Source of the DNA: Plenodomus lindquistii
Lineage: Eukaryota > Ascomycota > Dothideomycetes > Pleosporales > Leptosphaeriaceae
Length of the DNA stretch: 64,000 nucleotides
Direction of reading: 5' to 3'
NCBI GenBank assembly: GCA_025504975.1
Contig: JANUWI010000016.1
Span: forward strand, 1-64,000
Below the pieces are notes generated by a model. It saw nothing but the letters and a program-made list of their open reading frames with translations, had not been told where the DNA came from and ran no database searches. This document shows positions 1 through 10,109 of the stretch, in pieces (the first letter of the stretch is position 1; each line of letters begins with the position of its first letter). A program made the translations under genes and the position numbers.

Positions 1-33
1 TAAGGTGCTGGAGCACAAAGCCTAGGTTTCATT
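1..33. other. non-telomeric cap, probable library adapter remnant
   Basis: About 33 bases lie distal to the telomere repeat, where a finished chromosome end should have only repeat. They begin with taAGGTGCTG and run into TTAACCT. On the reverse strand these flanks read AGGTTAA and CAGCACCT, which from memory match the constant flanks of Oxford Nanopore native barcodes (AAGGTTAA and CAGCACCT), with about 21 bases between them where a barcode would lie. I infer residual library sequence left by an unpolished long-read assembly, not biology. Confidence 0.6.
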
Positions 34-194
34 AACCTAACCCTAACCCTAACCCTAACCCTAACCCAACTAACTCCTAACCCTAACCCTAACCCTAACC
101 TTAACCCTAACCCTAACCCTAACCCTAACCCTAACCCTAACCCTAACCCTAACCCTAACCCTAACCCTAACCCTAACCCTAACCCTAACCCTAA
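34..194 (+). repeat. left telomere, (CCCTAA)n
   Basis: About 25 copies of CCCTAA, the C-rich strand of the TTAGGG repeat used by most filamentous ascomycetes, oriented as expected for the left end of a chromosome. One interruption near 66-78 (cccaactaactcctaa) and one CCTTAA variant near 100 break the array; these may be true variant repeats or uncorrected read errors. The array ends abruptly in AT-rich DNA at 195. Confidence 0.97.
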
Positions 195-3040
195 AAAGTA
201 TTAAAATCTATAGTACTATATACTCTATATATTATTATAGAGCTATTTAGTTATAGATTAATAAAAGTAGCCTAAATTGCTCTAGAGAAGCTTCTAGATT
301 CTCTACTTTTAGCTTTTTTATTTTACTTATTAGTAAAGCTTTTAGCCTTTATTACTTTTTTAAAAGATTTAAATTATAGCTTATTAAAATAAACTAATAA
401 CTTTTTTTTTTTTATATAGTTTATTAGTAAGCGTAGCTTTTATTTAGTAGTAATTTTTTAAACTTTATTTATAATTTTTATTATAAAAATACGTAGCTAA
501 TTCTAAAGCTTCTATTAAACTATTATCTATATTTATAGTAAAAAAAAATTTTTTTTTTCTATTTCTAGTGCGTAGTGTATATTAATAGAGTAATTTAAAG
601 TAAGTCTAGCTAATTTATTTAAGTATTAAAATATTAGTAGTATACTTTAGTACTTTATTTTTAATAATTTTTTAGTATATAGATTTTATCTAGTTAGGTA
701 AAAGCTTTAGTATAAAAGTATTTAAATAGTTATAGATAGTAATCTAGCTTTCTACTTTATTATATTTATATACTCTAGCTTTTTTATAAATAAGTATTTA
801 CTTTTACTACTAGTAGCTTATATTATTAGTAGTATAAATTTTCTATAAATAAGCTTTATATTTAGCCTATACCTAGTTTTTTATATTATTTTTATTTAGA
901 GCTAATTTTTTTTTAAGTATTTTTCTAAAAGCCTATAGAGTAATAGTTTTAGTTATAATAATATTAAAAAAATATATTTAGAAAAAATTAAATTTAACTA
1001 TAGTATTCATTTATTTTTATATAGCTTTAAATTTTTTATTTTTAATAAACTACTAGCTTTTATAGATTTTATACTAGGCTACTTTAATTTTAAATAGCTT
1101 AATATTATTTTTAGTTAAAAAATCTAGCTTATTTAATTAGTTATTATAAAAAGTAGTAATAAACTTTTTATTAGAATTATAGTATTACTAAATGTTCTAA
1201 TTTATAGTAAATAGCTAGTACTATAGAAACTAGTTAGACTAGTTTACTAGCCTATTAAAAAAATATATAGTAGCTATTATAGTAATAATTTATAAAATTA
1301 GAGTATTAGTAATAATTAGAGCGTTTAAGCACCTATTTTAAACTATTTCTATTAAAAAATAGAAGAATAAATTAAAAATAAAAAAGCGCTTTTAGATTTA
1401 TAACTATTATAGAAATAGATATTTAGAAATAATTAGAAAATAGATTATTATATTACTAGCTAGAAAGAGATTATACTATATATACTGTTGCTACGTAGAA
1501 TTACGTAGGTAGAAATAGAAAAGCTTTATAGAAAATTCTAAAATAAAATAGATATAGCGTTAACTAAGTACTATATACGTGTAATAACTACTATTATACT
1601 ATATTTAGTTTAATTTTATAGAAATTTTTACTCTACTATTATCTACGTGCTAATATAGCAGAGAAAAAAAATACTCTATAAAAGTCTAGAACTACTACTA
1701 AATTCCTTTCTATATAGCTTACTTTTTTAATAGAACTATAAAAGTATTATATTTTTATTCTTTTATATAAAGTTTATAAAAATATAATAAATTTAGCTTT
1801 TTAACTTATATATACTTCTATATACTTTTAAACTAATTTAAATACTTTCTAGTACTTTATATTTTTAAACTATTATATAGATAGTACTAAATATTTATAG
1901 TAGTTTAAATATAGTATAAATACTATTTTAGAAATTATAAAGCTAATATAGCGTTATGTACTTTGTTTTAAAAATATAACTAGTTAAAAAAAAATAGTAT
2001 TATAAACTTTTATTAAATTTTTTAAAGTAAAATTAATTAGAAAAAAAATAGTATAAAAAATATTAAATTTAAACTTACTATAGATTATATAATAACTAAA
2101 TACTTAGTAATTATTTATTAAATAATTAGTTATTTAGTACTTAGTATTTAGTATTTAGTTATTTAGTATTTAAAATTCTACTAAATATAACTATATAGAA
2201 GATTTATAGTAAGTATATAGAAATATTAAAATACTTTTATAGTAAATTATATTTAATTTATATAAATAAATAAATAATATATTTAATTATTTTAAATATA
2301 TTTATTATATTTTTTAGAAATATACTTTTACTATTTTAGTAGTAAAATTATTACTATCTATATATAATATCTATTTTTAAAAACTAACTTTTATATTTAT
2401 TTTAATACTAGCTACTTAATATTATAGCTATTTTAAAAAATCTTTATAAATATTAACTCTAGAGAATTTCTACTTTTTTTTTAGAGCTAGCTAGATTAGG
2501 CCTAGAGCTAGCTACTAGTATACTTAAACTAAATATATATTAAAACTAGCCTAGAAAAGTATTTCTAATACTAAAATTTCTAAAATTTTTTAGAGCTAGA
2601 AAAATTCTCTAGGAGAGCTAGTTCTTTTATTAGGCCTAGGTAGTAGAATGCAGTAGCTATACTACTTAAAAAGGTACTATCTATTATTCTATACTATATT
2701 AACGCTTAGCGTAAATAGATACTATAAGCTTTAGATATAGTAAATTATTATATAGTTAATATACGTAGAGGTAATATTTATCTAACGCTATATTAATAGT
2801 AACTAGTGCCTAAACTAGTTAAATAATATATAAATTTCTATAACTTTAACTCTACTATATACTCTACTTTACTCTACTAAAAGATATAAATTATATATAA
2901 ATATATGTCTAATTTCTATACTAAAAACCTCTAAAAAGATTAGATAGATAGAATTTGCTATAATACTACTATATATAGCATACTAGTAGCGTGTAATTTA
3001 GGTAGTAATAATTTTAAGTAGTGCATTGTTTAAAGTATTT
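195..3040. repeat. RIP-degraded AT-rich subtelomeric block
   Basis: About 2.8 kb of very AT-rich DNA with no usable reading frame. CpA and TpG are almost absent while TpA dominates (ctag, tata and atta motifs throughout), the signature of repeat-induced point mutation acting on a once-repeated sequence. Scattered CpG (acgtag) remains, which fits the CpA preference of RIP. The original element, perhaps a transposon or a telomere-linked helicase, is no longer recognisable. A small inverted repeat of ATTTAGTTATT-like words lies near 2090-2170. Base composition returns to normal between about 3020 and 3070. Confidence 0.85.
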
Positions 3041-3465
3041 AAGCGGATTTCCTAAGACTATAAGTAGTGATAAGGGGCAACGGAACGGCAGATAAGGCGG
3101 GGTGAACGTCCCCTAGCTCTGGAAGCACCCTTGCTAATTTAATCTCGCGACCTATCCTTCTATCATGCCGCAATTCTCGACTCAGCCTGCAGGACGCCCC
3201 GTTGCTAAGCTTTCAAATCGCGAGGAAGGGTCTAAAAACTCATGTTGCCCGCGGAGCTTTACTGCCGACATGCAGCGACGCATGTGTATATTGGCGACTT
3301 ATGCGCGTCTGGGTACTAGACGAAGATCTAGATGAATGGCGGAAATAGACGACTGATGCTTGTAAAAGTGCATTTAAAGCTAAGAGATCCTGCCGCTGAA
3401 AATGTACCTCCCATTTATCCAGGTTTCCTGAGTTCAACCCCTGTCCCGCAGAGAGTAATTGCGAG

Positions 3466-5457
3466 ATGTTGTCAACGACCACTTTGGCAGTCGCTGCCAT
3501 CCTAGGCATTACTAGTGCTTTGCCTAACAGTGCTGGACAAACACAATTCAATGCCTCAAGAGACACGTGGGACTATGTGATCGTCGGCGGAGGAGTTACA
3601 GGGTTGGTAGTTGCCAATCGCTTGACTGAGGACAAGAAGAGTAAGTTGAGATGCGTCCATCCGACACTTGAATTCAGGTCAGTACTATTCAGATCAGTAC
3701 TAACACGTTTGCACAGAAAGCGTTCTCGTTATCGAGGCTGGCGCAGCATATGACAATCCTAACATACGTTTGCCATACGGCGCTACTTATGCGTTGAACG
3801 AAACTTTGCTCTGGGGTTATATTTCGCAACCCGAACCATACATTGCGAACAAGACATTCCCAACGCGTGTCGCACGTGTGCTTGGTGGTGGCTCCGTCGT
3901 CAATGGCATGCTGTACAATCGAGCCGCAGCAGGCGACTACGACGCTTGGGAGGCTCTGGGAAACAAAGGTTGGGGATGGGAAGGGATGTTCCCACACTTC
4001 AAAAAGTCCACAGAATTTTTTGAACCACCAGCGGATGTTGCCGAAAAATTTAACATCACCTGGGATCCCAATGCGTAAGTCGATGGCAGCGATTCGTCTT
4101 TGGAGTCTGCTAACTCTGTGGATCTCATAGATACGGTAAGGGTCCGTTGAAACTTGGCATCTCGGATTTCCAGTACCCAGATGTGGTCGATTACTTCAAG
4201 GCTTTCGCCGGAGCCGGCCTACATGCGCCTAACAGTGGTGATACTGGTGAGGCCTACGGAACGGCTTGGTATCCTAACACGATGAACCCATTGACTGGCG
4301 AAAGGTCGCATGCCCGTAACTCCTACTATGATGCTGTATCAGCACGACCAAACCTCCAAATCATGTTGGAGACCCTTGCGACCGAAATCGTTTTCGAAGG
4401 CAGTGGCCGTAAGCTCGAAGCGAAGGGCGTCAAGATCACCAACAAGAAGACTGGAACCACAGGGACCGTATATGCAAAGAAGGAATTGGTCCTGGCATGC
4501 GGCTCCGTGAACACACCCCAGCTCCTGCAACTCAGCGGTATTGGACCGAGATCTGTTCTTGAGGCCGCTGGTATTCCAGTCAAGTTTGAACATGATGGCG
4601 TAGGTGCAAACTTCCAAGACCACCCGTACACCAATGTACAATTCAATATGTCGAACGTCAGCAAGCCTAACCCTAGCTCTTACAGCGACCCAGCATTCAA
4701 TGCTTCCGCGTGGGCCGAGTACCGCGCTAACAAGACGGGCCCTCTAACTCTATCTCGTGGAAACGGTCTTGCGATGGTGCCACTGCAAATTGTCGACCCT
4801 GAAAGATACAACAGCCTGGCAGAGCAAGTGCGAAGCTCAGACAACGAAGCATTCTTACCGGCTGTCTACAAGAACAGCAAGAAGTTGCTCAAGGGATTTA
4901 AGGCTCAGCGCGCTATTCTTGCTGATCTGTACGAGAGTGCCAAAGCGGGTGTCGCCGAGCACACGATCTCTGGATCTGGCACATTCGAAATTGTTGGTCT
5001 CGAAAAACCCATCTCGAGAGGTATCATCACGATCGACCCTGCCAATCCTCAAGGACCACCAAAGATCCTGTACAACTCGTTGAGCAATCCAGTTGACAGA
5101 GCTGTCCTCGCATCCTGTGTTCGCTTTGTTCGAAAAGTCTGGGCTCGCCCAGAGCTGGCGAAGTTTTCACCCATTGAGACATCCCCAGGTGCACAGTACA
5201 CGACTGACGAAGAGATCATCAAGAGGTCGATCGAGGTTGGGAGCGTTATCCCCACTCTATCGCATCCTTCTTGCACTTGCGCCATGATGCCCGAAGACAT
5301 GGGTGGCTGTGTTTCCGAGAAGCTCCTTTTCTATGGAATCAAGCGTCTGTCCATTATCGATGCCTCCATCATTCCCATCGTACCTACACAGCATATTCAG
5401 TCGACGATGTACGCTATTGGCGAGAAGGCAGCGGAAATCATCAAGAAGAGAGGTTGA
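3466..5457 (+). CDS. secreted GMC-family FAD oxidoreductase
   Basis: Predicted flavoenzyme that oxidises an alcohol or sugar using FAD, of the glucose oxidase/aryl-alcohol oxidase/choline dehydrogenase family. Three exons, 3466-3640, 3717-4074 and 4131-5457, give 619 residues, the usual family length. The introns (76 and 56 nt) have gtaagt donors and keep the frame exactly. Residues 1-19 look like a signal peptide. The FAD-binding GGGVTG is at 41-46, followed by VLVIEAG. The C-terminal GMC signature is present, with the two active-site histidines in SHPS (about 556) and PTQH (about 599). Several NxS/T sites suit a secreted protein. It is the first gene inside the telomere, on the same strand as a flavin monooxygenase. 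The substrate cannot be told from sequence; GMC enzymes also occur in secondary-metabolite clusters. Confidence 0.9.
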
Positions 5458-6936
5458 TTCGGTCGAAGTCTGGAGCGCGTTACTCATCTTGCATTATCGT
5501 CAGTAGCCTAAATTTGATCGGTTATACCATAACAGTAAGTTCGCCTAATTTGTGCCTTAGTTCATCGTGTCGTTCGTTGCTGCTTATCTCGAGTATTTCT
5601 TCTATGCGTTATTAATATACTACAATTAATAATCAAATTTTAAGAATTAGAATATATCAAAGTTAAAGAATATTCTACCGTATTTTATATACGATTTTAC
5701 CATCTTTTATACTATAGATAGTTTAGTACTACTTTTAATACATATTATTATCTAGTAGTGCTTCAAAAACTTCTTATGAATACCTACTGAGAATCTTTTA
5801 GATACCTGTGGCAAAGTCTGACCCATACTCATAGCCTACGAGGTGTTGCTGTGAATTTGCAGTGCACGTTATTTTGCTTGCCGCGTGTCGCGCTACCTGC
5901 TTCAAAAAGATCAGCCGTTATCAGATGAAAATTTTAGTGTGTGGGTTCAACTTGTCACGTCATCTCGCATCGCAGCAATGAACACCGCGCCCCGGCAGCA
6001 TGTACCAGCGCGACATGCCATCCAATGCCACACCTCCTGTACGGAGAATTTCGTATTTCTTGAAGTTCGCCCCCACCAAAATCGACCGAAACGGTAAACC
6101 TCAAAAAAAAATACGAGATTTTTGCACAAACCCAGTACTGCAGGCGGCCTGCGGCACAATGTTACATTAAAGTTATCAGATGCGTCTAGTGGACGCCTAG
6201 TGAAAGTAGTGAGTCGCGTCATCCCACATTCATGATTCACTAGCCGAACGAGGCAACTCGGCGGAGAACCCAAATGGAGCGTTGATCACCTGCAGGCACT
6301 CAAGGTTTTACCTCCCCACCACTGTCGCTTGGTGGCTTGACAGGAGCTTCATTGCAGTATGTTCGAAGACGGATTCGTGCGCCGACGCTCAGCGCCTAGT
6401 AGTTTTATATGCACGGGAGACTTTACTTTAGGTTTTGCTTCGACACAGGTACAAGAGATTGTGATAAGATAGGCACCAAGCTCATGTCTGCAAATACGAT
6501 ACCCTGAAGGGTCCTGGTTGTCTTCTTTCATCTAATCCATGCACGTTCGGGACAGAGCACGGGTTTTGTCTTTCTCCGCAGCATCCATCTCACTAATCAA
6601 TTGCCTGCCGGGACTCTCTTTTACGAGAAGAGTTCGGCAAGACTTGGCGCGTTACATCGAGATAATGAACATAGGGGACCATGTGGAGAACTCTCGGCCT
6701 ATCATCCAAGCGCTGTGAGCGATCGTCGGAAAAAAAAAGGTCTTGGTTGAACACGTGAGCGGCGGGTGAGATCCGGTAGTCACTCGGTCCCTCCATCTCT
6801 TCTCCTCCCTCGTTTCTGTCAATATATCTGAGCTGATTCGCAGTCTCAGCAAACTGCATTCAGACAGATCGTTGCTTCATTCCTCCTACTCAACGCTCTC
6901 TGCCTATCATATCATATACAAGCACGCGTATGAGCC
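5458..6936. other. intergenic with a RIP-like AT-rich patch
   Basis: No gene seen. Bases about 5605-5765 are strongly AT-rich and TpA-rich, like the telomere-proximal block, suggesting a RIP-mutated repeat relic or RIP spreading into single-copy flanks. The remaining ~1.1 kb has normal composition and should hold the promoter of the flavin monooxygenase at 6937. Short open frames on both strands show no recognisable protein features. Confidence 0.6.
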
Positions 6937-8865
6937 ATGGCTTTCACCGATGCTCCCGGCGTTGCAGCTATCGATCCAGTCACGCGGGCTAAATACATCG
7001 AAGAGCGTAACAAGCGGATACGATCTGAAGGCGCAGCACAGTTCATAAAGGTTTCCGAGACCGCTCGATTTTCTCACTTGGCAGACGACCCATGGGTCGA
7101 CCATGAGCATCTCAATGCCCTTCCTTCCCCGTTGCCGTCCGGTGCGTTTGTCAAGTTTCTGATCGTTGGAGCAGGCTACGGTGGCTTGTTGTTGGCTGTA
7201 CGCTTGATTCAAGCGGGGTTCTCTGCTGATGATATTCGCCTCGTGGACCATGCGGGCGGTTTCGGCGGTACATGGTACTGGAATCGTTATCCCGGGCTCA
7301 TGTGTGACATCGAAAGCTACGTTTATATGCCATTGCTGGAGGAGACGGGCTACATGCCGCGACAGAAATACTCTCATGGGCCGGAGTTAAGAGAACAGGC
7401 AGAGAGGATTGCGGAGATGTGGCATTTACAAGATAAGTGTTTATTCCGTGCAAAGACTGAGAGCGCAGAATGGAGCGAGGCTGAGAAGAGATGGACAGTA
7501 CGAATAACAGAGAAGAGGGGGCCCATAGGAAAGGAGAATGCTAGGGATGTCGTCGTGAAGGCGCAGTACCTTCTGTCAGCCTCGGGGGCGTTGAACCATC
7601 CGCACATGCCAAACGTGCCCGGGGTGAACGATTTCAACAACAAGGTGTTCCACGCAGCAAGATGGGATTACAACGTCACTGGAGGCGCACCTAATGACTG
7701 GAGTCTCGACAAGTTGAAGGACAAGCGAGTTGGCGTAATTGGAACAGGAGCGACCGCCATTCAGGTGGTACCGCAGCTGGCTAAGTGGGCAAAGCAGCTC
7801 TACGTATTTCAACGTACTCCCTCGAGTGTTGACGTTCGCGGTCAAAAGGATACGGATCCGCTCGAATGGGAAAAGATGACTGCCAAGAAAGGATGGCAGA
7901 AGGAACGGTCGGAGAATTTGATCTCTTACCAGATGAACACACCCAATGGAGACAATATGGTAAATGACTCTTGGACACGCATGCCAGCCTATGCTGCAGC
8001 CTTCGGCTCGCCAGGTATCGTTGGCTTGGACAAGATGCCGGAACATGTGACGCGCATGCATGAGTGGGATGTAGAACGTTCGGAGAGGGTTCGTGCGCGC
8101 GTGGACGAAATTGTCAAAAACAAGGCCACGGCTGAGAAACTCAAAGCCTGGTACCCCGTCTGGTGTAAGACACCCACATTTCACGACGACTACCTACCCG
8201 CTTTCAACCAGCCCAACGTTCAGCTTGTCGATACCGATGGTAAAGGAATCGACAGACTTACTGAGAATGCCGTCGTGAGTGGTGGCACCGAGTATCCCGT
8301 GGACGTGCTGGTACTAGGCACCGGCTTCGCTTCGCCTGTGGCCGGGAACGGCAGTCCAGCCTACCGAGCCGGCATGAAGATCTTCGGACGCGACCATCTG
8401 TCTATTGATGATAAGTGGACTCAGAAAGGCGCTTCAACACTCCATGGCGTCGCAACGCACGATTTCCCCAACCTATTCTTCCTTGGAGCCTCGCAAGGTG
8501 GAATCACGGTGAATATCCGATATGTTCTTGACACGCAAGCTTCGCATATTGCCAATCTCTTGTCCAAAGCGGAACAAGAGAACGGTCAGGGCGCTGGTGA
8601 CAAAACAACAGTCGAGGTAACAACAGAAGCCGAAGAAGCTTGGTCAGCTGAGATCTTGGCGAGAGCTGGATGGTATATTGGTTTGCTTGGATGTACTCCC
8701 GGCTTTCTCAACAACGAGGGCGAGAATGAGAAGCGGACCGAGACTGCAGATCAGATCAAGGCTGCTCGAGGAGCTCCCTGGGGTGAAGGTATGCTAAGTT
8801 ATTGCAAACAGCTAAAGGACTACATCGAACAAGGCTATCGAAGTGGACTAGAAGTTACTACATGA
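6937..8865 (+). CDS. Baeyer-Villiger-type flavin monooxygenase
   Basis: Predicted FAD- and NADPH-dependent monooxygenase of the cyclohexanone/phenylacetone/steroid monooxygenase group, inserting oxygen next to a ketone to give an ester or lactone. A single 642-residue exon. An N-terminal extension of about 70 residues precedes the FAD motif GAGYGG (78-83). The FGGTWYWNRYPG segment typical of BVMOs follows, and the NADPH motif GTGATA begins at about 268. The BVMO fingerprint FxGxxxHxxxWD is present as FNNKVFHAARWD (about 231-242), with the glycine replaced by asparagine. No signal peptide or peroxisomal tail is evident, so it is probably cytosolic. The start at 6937 is the first in-frame ATG. 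The neighbouring GMC oxidoreductase and broken aminotransferase suggest a remnant catabolic or secondary-metabolite group, but no backbone synthase is present. Confidence 0.9.
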   Translation: MAFTDAPGVAAIDPVTRAKYIEERNKRIRSEGAAQFIKVSETARFSHLADDPWVDHEHLNALPSPLPSGAFVKFLIVGAGYGGLLLAVRLIQAGFSADDIRLVDHAGGFGGTWYWNRYPGLMCDIESYVYMPLLEETGYMPRQKYSHGPELREQAERIAEMWHLQDKCLFRAKTESAEWSEAEKRWTVRITEKRGPIGKENARDVVVKAQYLLSASGALNHPHMPNVPGVNDFNNKVFHAARWDYNVTGGAPNDWSLDKLKDKRVGVIGTGATAIQVVPQLAKWAKQLYVFQRTPSSVDVRGQKDTDPLEWEKMTAKKGWQKERSENLISYQMNTPNGDNMVNDSWTRMPAYAAAFGSPGIVGLDKMPEHVTRMHEWDVERSERVRARVDEIVKNKATAEKLKAWYPVWCKTPTFHDDYLPAFNQPNVQLVDTDGKGIDRLTENAVVSGGTEYPVDVLVLGTGFASPVAGNGSPAYRAGMKIFGRDHLSIDDKWTQKGASTLHGVATHDFPNLFFLGASQGGITVNIRYVLDTQASHIANLLSKAEQENGQGAGDKTTVEVTTEAEEAWSAEILARAGWYIGLLGCTPGFLNNEGENEKRTETADQIKAARGAPWGEGMLSYCKQLKDYIEQGYRSGLEVTT

Positions 8866-9113
8866 ATTTCCTTGTATATAGTAGGTAAAAAATAGACTTC
8901 TACTTATAGGAGGGTTTATTAAAAAGTATACTTTCTTAAATACTTTGTTTCGGAGAGGCTTAGAGAGAAAGTGAAGATTTTGAGGGCGAACCCTAACCCT
9001 TAAGGTTGGTGGACGGTGCGCATGGTATTGGTGCTTGACTTTCGCATGTTTCATGTTAACAAGGGGAAAATGCCGAAAAAGCATGCTGCGGGCTGACAAT
9101 AGTGAAGGGATGA

Positions 9114-9908
9114 TTGATTCGACACAGGTCGGGAAGGTCAATCCGGACAGTTTTGTCAGTATTCGTCACTAGTAAGTCCCAATCAATGCGCCGCAATCCG
9201 CTCGGTACTCTAGCCGGGAATTACATGCTCACCATTCTAGATGGCTCTACACGCTTCGCTCCTGTGCCGTCTTCCACGTCCCGTTTCGCAACCAAAGTCT
9301 AATCCGCACTTCAATCCCTACTTCACATGGCTACCAATACGCCAATCAATCCGAAGATACCGGTAGCCGCAGCGCTTTCATCTACATGTTCGACTATGCC
9401 GCAACGGTGGACTACACGCCCTATCTTTGTATCCCAGCCGCCCTCGAACTTCATACTCAGGCATGTGGAGGGGAAGCCAAGATTCGCGAGTACCGCTATG
9501 AGATCGCTCGGAAAGGGGGAGGGGGGTTGCATGGCTGAAATCTTAGGAACAAGTGTCATGACCAAGCATAGTGGGACGATGAGACGGTAGGCATTTGCTA
9601 ATGTTGAGCTGCCGCTAATATTCAAGAGCAAGGAAGAGGTGGATGGAAGCAAAAGAGAGCTAAATGTGGATGAGGCGGCAAAGGTTGGATCAAGAAGACA
9701 GCTGCTATGGAGATGGACGCGTTTTTTGCAAACTGCATTCCATGCTGGGAAGCTATGGGCCAGAGTCAGCGGACAGACTTATCTGGAGGTAGGTGATTAT
9801 CAGTGGGTTGCACCGAGGTTGAAGCAGTTGTGCGAGAGGGCGATGAGGGGAGAGGCGAGCGGGGCGGTTGTGGCGGTGAGAGAGATAAGTGGCTACGTGG
9901 AGGAATAA
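9114..9908 (+). pseudogene. class V PLP-dependent aminotransferase remnant
   Basis: C-terminal half of an aminotransferase resembling fungal LolT/isopenicillin-N-epimerase-like enzymes. Readable pieces, in order: NPDSFVS, then across an apparent 69-nt intron (9172-9240) WLYTLRSCAVFHVPFRNQ, then IPTSHGYQYA, VDYTPYLCIPAALELH, CGGEAKI, MAEILGTSVM, FANVELPL, and GQTYLEVGDYQWVAPRLK near the normal C terminus. Breaks: the N-terminal half is missing. A stop falls at the splice junction exactly where the family has its PLP-binding lysine (HKWLY). A frameshift lies in the G-rich run near 9512-9530, and a TAG stop lies at about 9588. It follows the flavin monooxygenase by 250 bases on the same strand. 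It cannot make an active enzyme. Confidence 0.8.
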
Positions 9909-10109
9909 TCGCAGCTTTGAGCAACAAAGAATACCATTGTCGGTACGGTATCGCTGCTGGAATTGCAAGCGCGCGCCAATTGCGATTGGCTGCTGCTCGT
10001 GACCGGTAATCTGCTGTGCCACGACCCCGCCCCAATATATCTCGATAAGACAGGCAACAACAATCCCACACACCTCAGAGGAAGGAGCAAATTAACGACC
10101 GAAGGTAGT

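Noticed and set aside
195..3040. CRISPR-like or other regularly spaced array in the AT-rich block
   Set aside because: The recurring ctag/tata words are low-complexity RIP products without regular spacing.
8990..9006. Interstitial telomere (aaccctaaccctt) marking a chromosome fusion
   Set aside because: Only about two repeat units, which can occur by chance; no telomere array or structural junction around it.
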